Positions 59,821-64,000 of a stretch of 64,000 bases of DNA are shown in pieces. Under the pieces are notes generated by a model. That model had not been told where the DNA came from. It made no database searches and saw only the letters and a program-made list of their open reading frames with translations. Origin of the DNA: Winogradskyella vidalii. Lineage in GTDB: Bacteria > Bacteroidota > Bacteroidia > Flavobacteriales > Flavobacteriaceae. Position 1 is the first letter of the stretch; every line of letters starts with the position of its first letter. The translations under genes were made by a program, and so were the position numbers. The stretch covers positions 186,001 to 250,000 of the forward strand of contig NZ_JABFDG010000002.1 of NCBI RefSeq assembly GCF_013403955.1, given 5' to 3'.

Positions 59821-62500
59821 CAGCTGAATTCTCAATGATATCACCAACGGCGTAACCTGCGTTTGGTTTTATTTTAAAATACACAAAACCAATACTGCCT
59901 TCGGCATCATCTTGTTCGGCTGGTAAGTTGATATCTTCAAAATACCATTCTAAACTATTCCCTGTTCTGGTAACCACATAATCGTGACTAGATCGTAACA
60001 TTTGAAAGGTGCTTTGATCTAACTGTTCGTCTAGAACATCTTCTATTCTTACAAAAATAGCTTCTGCTGTACCAACATTTTGGAATCTTATAGTATAGTA
60101 TAAATATTCATTTGAAGTTATAAAATCGTCATATAAGATATCTTTTCCGTGAGATTCCATTTTGTCGTTAGGATCATAAGAACCTATTACCGTTTCAGAT
60201 AATTGAGATGTGTTATTTTCATTAAAGTCATCATTACTACTTGTTATATAAGTTATAGTATTAGTTACTAACTCTCCCAATTCGACAGTTGCTGGACAGT
60301 TTAAATTGACTTCAATAATTTCGCTAGCACCTGCCTCTAAATCCACAAAATCAATTGTAAAACCTGATGCTGTAGTGGTCATAACATAATTAGGATTTAA
60401 ATTGAGTACGCTATTAATAGTTAATGCATCATCTAATACAAATTCAATGGTACCAGCACTAATTGGAAAACCACTTAAATTTTCTAAAATGATTAAATTA
60501 GAATGATCAAAACCTGGTCTTGGAGTAGTTGATTGATTTACAATATAAACCGCAACATCCTCACAAGTCTGTGTGTCTGTAACAGGAAAATTTACCGTTA
60601 TAATATCACCTATTTCACCACTAATATCACTTATGTTGGCAGTTCCAACAGTAAAACAGTCTAAATATTCATCGTAAACATTAAATGAAACCTCATAACT
60701 ATCTGTTTCATTAGTCGTAATTATAGAAAAATTACCAATCGATGTATTTACATAATTAATTACACCATCATTATTTTCCTCGTACGTAAAAAAGCCATTT
60801 GTAAAATCGGTTTCTCCGGTATCTAGTGTTCCATTTGAATTAGCATCATTAAATGCTTTAACGTTTATTAATCCAATTTCGTCACAAAGCTCTCCTATAT
60901 CAAAACTAGACGCATTAAAAAACACAGCACTATCATAGATGGCATCACCAGCATCAGCAATGACTAATTTTATATGATAGGATTCTCCAATATTTACTTC
61001 AGATTGTGCATTAAAAACCACGGTTCTACCATTAAAAGAGGTTGGTGGCGCACCAAACGGGGTATAACCTCCAAAATATTCATCATTTACTGCAGGGCAA
61101 GACCCATTCTCTGGATGAATGTTCCCAACTGAAATCGGAATTTCTGTACCTGGTAAAACGGCAAGATTAGTAGTTACACCATTGGCATCCGTTAATAAAA
61201 ATGCAAAAGCATCTGAAAATTGACATTCAAAACCACCTCCATCATATTCCTCAGAAGCCATTAAAAATTCAAAATTAATTTCATTAATGATTGGTATAAA
61301 GTCAAACTCAATAACTGTGGCATTAAACGAGTTAATACCGGTAGCCATTTCTAAATCTATATCACCTGGCCACCCCGTTGTGCCATTACTTGCATTACTA
61401 TCGTTTGGCCCTGATGCCAAACTTGCATTACCTGTAGAGATTATAATACCTTCTTGAAAAGGAAATAAATCACTTTCATTTGTAAAATAGCCAATACCAT
61501 TGGGTTCATTGGCAGCAAAACTAGAACCTGTAGAATAGGTTATATTAAAAACCGGACTACAATCACCATCAACTAAAATATCGGTGACGAGTTCTTCTAC
61601 CGTGTATGCATTTTCAACTACAATAACATTTTGGTTGTCTGTACATGGACTTGCCAAAATATCTAAAAAGGTTGTAGCATAGCATCCAGATAATACATAC
61701 TCTACTCTAACAAAAATCGTTTGAACTGAAGAAACTACATTTGTATAAGGGGAAGCTAATGCATTTTGACCAGTCTCCGCGTCATCACTAGTTTCATGAT
61801 AAGTTACATTAAGATTGTCTTGTCCATTTAGAATCTCATTATCCTTAGATGTTAAATCAAACTCAGTAAAACCATCAGCATCATAATCACAAGCTTCTAA
61901 AAGTGAGGGTTGAATAATACTTGGTGGTGCAGTTTCTATGACTTGGCAATCGGTTAATACGGCACCACAACCTGCTAAATCGGTAACTTCAACAGAATAC
62001 AAACCTGCTTCATTGACTAATAACGTAGGCTGTGTTTCATTTGGAATTATAGTTCCATTAAACCACCATAAAAAACTATAGTTTCCGTTATTTAAATTTG
62101 TATGTAACACTACTGAACCTCCTTCGCAAAAACTGGCATTAGCTAAGCTAACGCTCGGTAATTCGTTGACAGTTAAAGTCACAGGAGTTGTATCAAAATT
62201 ACCAGAGCTATTTTCTGTAACTCTTGCAAATATGGTTTGAGGATTGGTTGTATTTGTATATAATATAGGTAAAGGGTTAATATTAGAAGTTGCATCTACA
62301 TATGTATGGTAATACGAGACCGTAAAACCTGTTACATCTTGATTATCTAGAATTTGATTATCCATGTAACTTAAATCGAACGTCGCAAAACCATCTCCGT
62401 TGCCACACTGATAATAGTCTTGCGGTCCATTAGCCACTTGTGCTAATGAACAGAACATTACTCCTATTATAAAAAAGAAGTTGAGTAATTTTTGTTTCAT
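59492..62500 (-). CDS. Large T9SS-secreted protein with choice-of-anchor L domain
   Basis: 1002 aa, signal peptide to about residue 20. N-terminal repeats of a gliding/PKD-adjacent type (GDGFATFDLSYMDNQIL, TVNELPSVSLANASFCEGGS; YDADGFTEFDLTSKDNEIL) are followed by a choice-of-anchor-L domain (about 300-525: YTVEELVTDILVDGDCSPVF, FEFLMASEEYDGGGFECQFS). Then come a DUF7619-type region (SYDPNDKMESHGKDILYDDF) and the same T9SS sorting domain as the neighbour. It is a paralog of the gene at 55334 in its C-terminal ~400 residues but has a different N-terminal body. A surface-exposed, adhesin-like role is inferred. Confidence 0.88.
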   Translation of the reverse strand: MKQKLLNFFFIIGVMFCSLAQVANGPQDYYQCGNGDGFATFDLSYMDNQILDNQDVTGFTVSYYHTYVDATSNINPLPILYTNTTNPQTIFARVTENSSGNFDTTPVTLTVNELPSVSLANASFCEGGSVVLHTNLNNGNYSFLWWFNGTIIPNETQPTLLVNEAGLYSVEVTDLAGCGAVLTDCQVIETAPPSIIQPSLLEACDYDADGFTEFDLTSKDNEILNGQDNLNVTYHETSDDAETGQNALASPYTNVVSSVQTIFVRVEYVLSGCYATTFLDILASPCTDNQNVIVVENAYTVEELVTDILVDGDCSPVFNITYSTGSSFAANEPNGIGYFTNESDLFPFQEGIIISTGNASLASGPNDSNASNGTTGWPGDIDLEMATGINSFNATVIEFDFIPIINEINFEFLMASEEYDGGGFECQFSDAFAFLLTDANGVTTNLAVLPGTEIPISVGNIHPENGSCPAVNDEYFGGYTPFGAPPTSFNGRTVVFNAQSEVNIGESYHIKLVIADAGDAIYDSAVFFNASSFDIGELCDEIGLINVKAFNDANSNGTLDTGETDFTNGFFTYEENNDGVINYVNTSIGNFSIITTNETDSYEVSFNVYDEYLDCFTVGTANISDISGEIGDIITVNFPVTDTQTCEDVAVYIVNQSTTPRPGFDHSNLIILENLSGFPISAGTIEFVLDDALTINSVLNLNPNYVMTTTASGFTIDFVDLEAGASEIIEVNLNCPATVELGELVTNTITYITSSNDDFNENNTSQLSETVIGSYDPNDKMESHGKDILYDDFITSNEYLYYTIRFQNVGTAEAIFVRIEDVLDEQLDQSTFQMLRSSHDYVVTRTGNSLEWYFEDINLPAEQDDAEGSIGFVYFKIKPNAGYAVGDIIENSAAIYFDFNEPIITNTFQTEFVETLSVNGFDNTGFSLFPNPAKENVTIQLASSNFETGNVNIYNIQGKAILKQIALQANTSVIDISSLESGLYFVELTTGDTSTVQKLIVN

Positions 62501-62627
62501 ATGTTTATTTTTATTGGTTGAAATAATAAAACAAGTTTAGTTGAAAAATTCCTAACACATTAAATAAAAGAGTGTCATATTATTCGCTTAAATTTGTTGC
62601 GCTACGCACTTGAGAACAATTATCTAT

Positions 62628-63425
62628 ATGATTAAATCCATTACAAGCCCACAAAATCCATTAATAAAACATCTCATGCTCCTAAAAGAGAAGTCGAGAC
62701 AACGTAAAAAAGCAGGTCAATTTTTAATTGAAGGTAAGCGTGAACTTTCATTAGCCATAAAAGGTAGTTATAAAATTGAAACTCTTTTGTTTTTTCCGGA
62801 TTTATTTTCTAAAAGCGAAGCGAAAGCTATGTCGCAATACAATATTGAAATCATTGAAATTTCTAAAGAGGTGTTTCAAAAATTAGCCCATAGAGATACC
62901 ACTGAAGGTGTGATTGCAGTTGTAAATTCCAAATCGCACACCCTTGAAAATTTAATACTCACCTCTAAAAATCCATTGATTTTAGTGGCCGAAGCCCCTG
63001 AAAAACCAGGTAATATTGGCGCACTATTACGTACAGCAGATGCTGCCAATGTGGATGCCGTTATAATTGCGAATCCAAAATCGGACTTATATAATCCAAA
63101 TATTATTCGTTCTAGTGTGGGCTGTGTCTTTACTACAGAAATTGCTATGGCTAGTAGCGAAGAAGCTATTGCTTTTTTAAAGAAGTACAATTTCAATATC
63201 TATTCGGCTATTTTACAAGAATCCGAACCTTACCATTTACAAGATTACACATTACCTACCGCGATTGTGGTTGGCACTGAAGCGACGGGATTAACTGAAG
63301 AATGGAGAGCAGCCGCTACGAAAAACATTAGTATACCAATGCAAGGCGAAATTGATTCAATGAACGTATCTGTTGCTGCAGGAATTCTTATTTTTGAAGC
63401 GAAACGCCAACGCAATTTTAAATAA
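62628..63425 (+). CDS. TrmH/SpoU-family RNA methyltransferase
   Basis: 265 aa from the ATG at 62628; the TTG six codons upstream adds no conserved residues. N-terminal substrate-binding domain (RQRKKAGQFLIEGKRELSLA) and the SPOUT knot with motifs APEKPGNIGALLRTADAAN, NIIRSSVGCVF, IVVGTEATGLTEEW and DSMNVSVAAGILIFEAKRQR. It should make a 2'-O-methyl ribose in rRNA or tRNA with SAM; the target nucleotide cannot be read from sequence alone. Confidence 0.9.
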   Translation: MIKSITSPQNPLIKHLMLLKEKSRQRKKAGQFLIEGKRELSLAIKGSYKIETLLFFPDLFSKSEAKAMSQYNIEIIEISKEVFQKLAHRDTTEGVIAVVNSKSHTLENLILTSKNPLILVAEAPEKPGNIGALLRTADAANVDAVIIANPKSDLYNPNIIRSSVGCVFTTEIAMASSEEAIAFLKKYNFNIYSAILQESEPYHLQDYTLPTAIVVGTEATGLTEEWRAAATKNISIPMQGEIDSMNVSVAAGILIFEAKRQRNFK

Positions 63426-63433
63426 CTAAATTT

Positions 63434-63542
63434 CGTCAGTTCGAGTGATTTTCGAAGTATGAGAAAATTGTATCGAGAACTTTTGTTACTACTAAACTTC
63501 TCGATACAAAATTTCAAAAAGGAAATTTCACGCGATGTGACG
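63434..63542. repeat. Dispersed hairpin repeat (REP/MITE-like)
   Basis: An inner perfect 12-bp inverted repeat (TTGTATCGAGAA at 63468-63479, TTCTCGATACAA at 63498-63509) lies inside an outer imperfect one (CGTCAGTTCGAGTGA at 63434, matched by TCACGCGATGTGACG ending at 63542). Elements of this look (ttcgagtga... tatcgagaac... ctcgatac) recur in flavobacterial intergenic regions. No transposase is present. Confidence 0.6.
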
Positions 63543-63632
63543 ACATATTTATAACACTAAAACACCAATTCCAGAATGCTACCGATTAGAACTTTGCATT
63601 TGAGATTTTAAATATTGGATTTTTTATTTTTT

Positions 63633-64000
63633 ATGACAGCACAAACCCTTTTCTACATCATTATAGCCATAATTATCATCAACTTTATAGTTGATAAAGT
63701 ACTTGATGCTATCAATGCCAAACATTACAACGACCCAATCCCAGAAGAACTCAATGATGTTTACGACAAAACGGAATACAAAAAATCCCAAGCCTATAAA
63801 GCGGTTAATTATAAATTTGGCGTTTGGACTTCCCTTTTTTCATTCATTTTAACGCTAGGATTTTTACTCTTAGACGGTTTTGAGTACGTCGATAACATCG
63901 CCAGAAGTTATTCTGATAATCCCATTATCATCGCCCTCATTTTCTTTGGTATTATTATGATTGCCAGTGATATTATCACCACACCTTTTGGCTATTATAA
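63633..64000 (+). CDS. M48-family (Ste24-like) zinc metallopeptidase, N-terminal membrane part (runs off the window)
   Basis: The frame opens at the ATG at 63633 and stays open to the window end (122 codons). The start MTAQTLFYIIIAIIIINFIV is a membrane helix, followed by NAKHYNDPIPEELNDVYDKT, the segment before helix 2 that is typical of Ste24/CAAX-protease-1 N-termini, and more helices (FGVWTSLFSFILTLGFLLLD). The HExxH site would lie beyond the window. Membrane quality-control protease is the likely role. Confidence 0.75.
   Translation, partial: MTAQTLFYIIIAIIIINFIVDKVLDAINAKHYNDPIPEELNDVYDKTEYKKSQAYKAVNYKFGVWTSLFSFILTLGFLLLDGFEYVDNIARSYSDNPIIIALIFFGIIMIASDIITTPFGYY

Noticed and set aside
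1..64000. CRISPR arrays, rRNA, tRNA genes, transposases, integrases
   Set aside because: None seen on either strand: no regularly spaced direct repeats, no tRNA-like cloverleaf or rRNA sequence recognised, and no transposase or integrase motifs in any frame.

Overview
The window looks like a chromosomal segment of a marine-type member of the Flavobacteriaceae (Bacteroidota). The evidence is low G+C content, promoters of the TAnnTTTG type, almost no Shine-Dalgarno sequences, many short-signal lipoproteins, a gldI gliding-motility gene, type IX secretion (T9SS) C-terminal sorting domains, S46 dipeptidyl peptidase, LytTR/2TM signalling genes, and a fused ccoNO cbb3 oxidase. The genus cannot be fixed from the sequence alone.

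Layout. Positions 1-12.7 kb hold a microaerobic respiration block: the N-terminus of a divergent Crp/Fnr regulator, ccoI (copper P-type ATPase), ccoS, ccoNO, ccoQ, ccoP, ccoG, ccoH and a DsbD/SafE-like membrane protein. A YqiA-like hydrolase, a beta-barrel protein, a universal stress protein and hemN follow. Positions 12.8-15.6 kb hold a YceI-like lipoprotein, a Cu/Zn superoxide dismutase and an ECF sigma/anti-sigma pair. Positions 15.7-20.9 kb hold a TPR protein, a TIM-barrel lipoprotein, a small exported pseudogene, an S46 peptidase and an outer-membrane protein. Positions 21.2-24.8 kb are the accessory, defence-like part: an orphan HsdR-N-type nuclease, then a Mrr nuclease-STAND NTPase gene flanked by nested inverted repeats. 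Positions 25-30.7 kb hold a TonB receptor, a TPR lipoprotein and two half-size DUF4331 proteins. Positions 30.9-36.4 kb hold a LETM1-like protein and a LytTR regulator/2TM/histidine kinase operon. Positions 36.6-45 kb hold small membrane and lipoprotein genes, ndk, a PhoD-like phosphatase, the DHH phosphoesterase-gldI-PPIase operon and pepD. Positions 45.4-53.3 kb hold a lipocalin-like lipoprotein, a GH30 glycosidase, a DUF3810 protease-like protein and amidohydrolases. Positions 53.4-62.5 kb hold two small genes and two large paralogous T9SS cargo proteins. The window ends with a TrmH-type methyltransferase, a hairpin-rich dispersed repeat and the start of an M48-type peptidase.

The most informative non-coding signals are two families of operator-like dyads, each centred exactly 33 bp upstream of the centre of a -7 box (about -41.5 from transcription start). 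One family (ATGAC-N4-ATCAT) precedes ccoI, ccoS and hemN and fits an Fnr regulon. The other (TTACGG-N4-CCGTAA, partly degenerate) precedes three consecutive genes at 20.1, 21.2 and 22.4 kb, including both nuclease genes. This suggests a second activator that switches on the defence-like genes together with an envelope protein. All functional statements come from motif reading; no database search was run.
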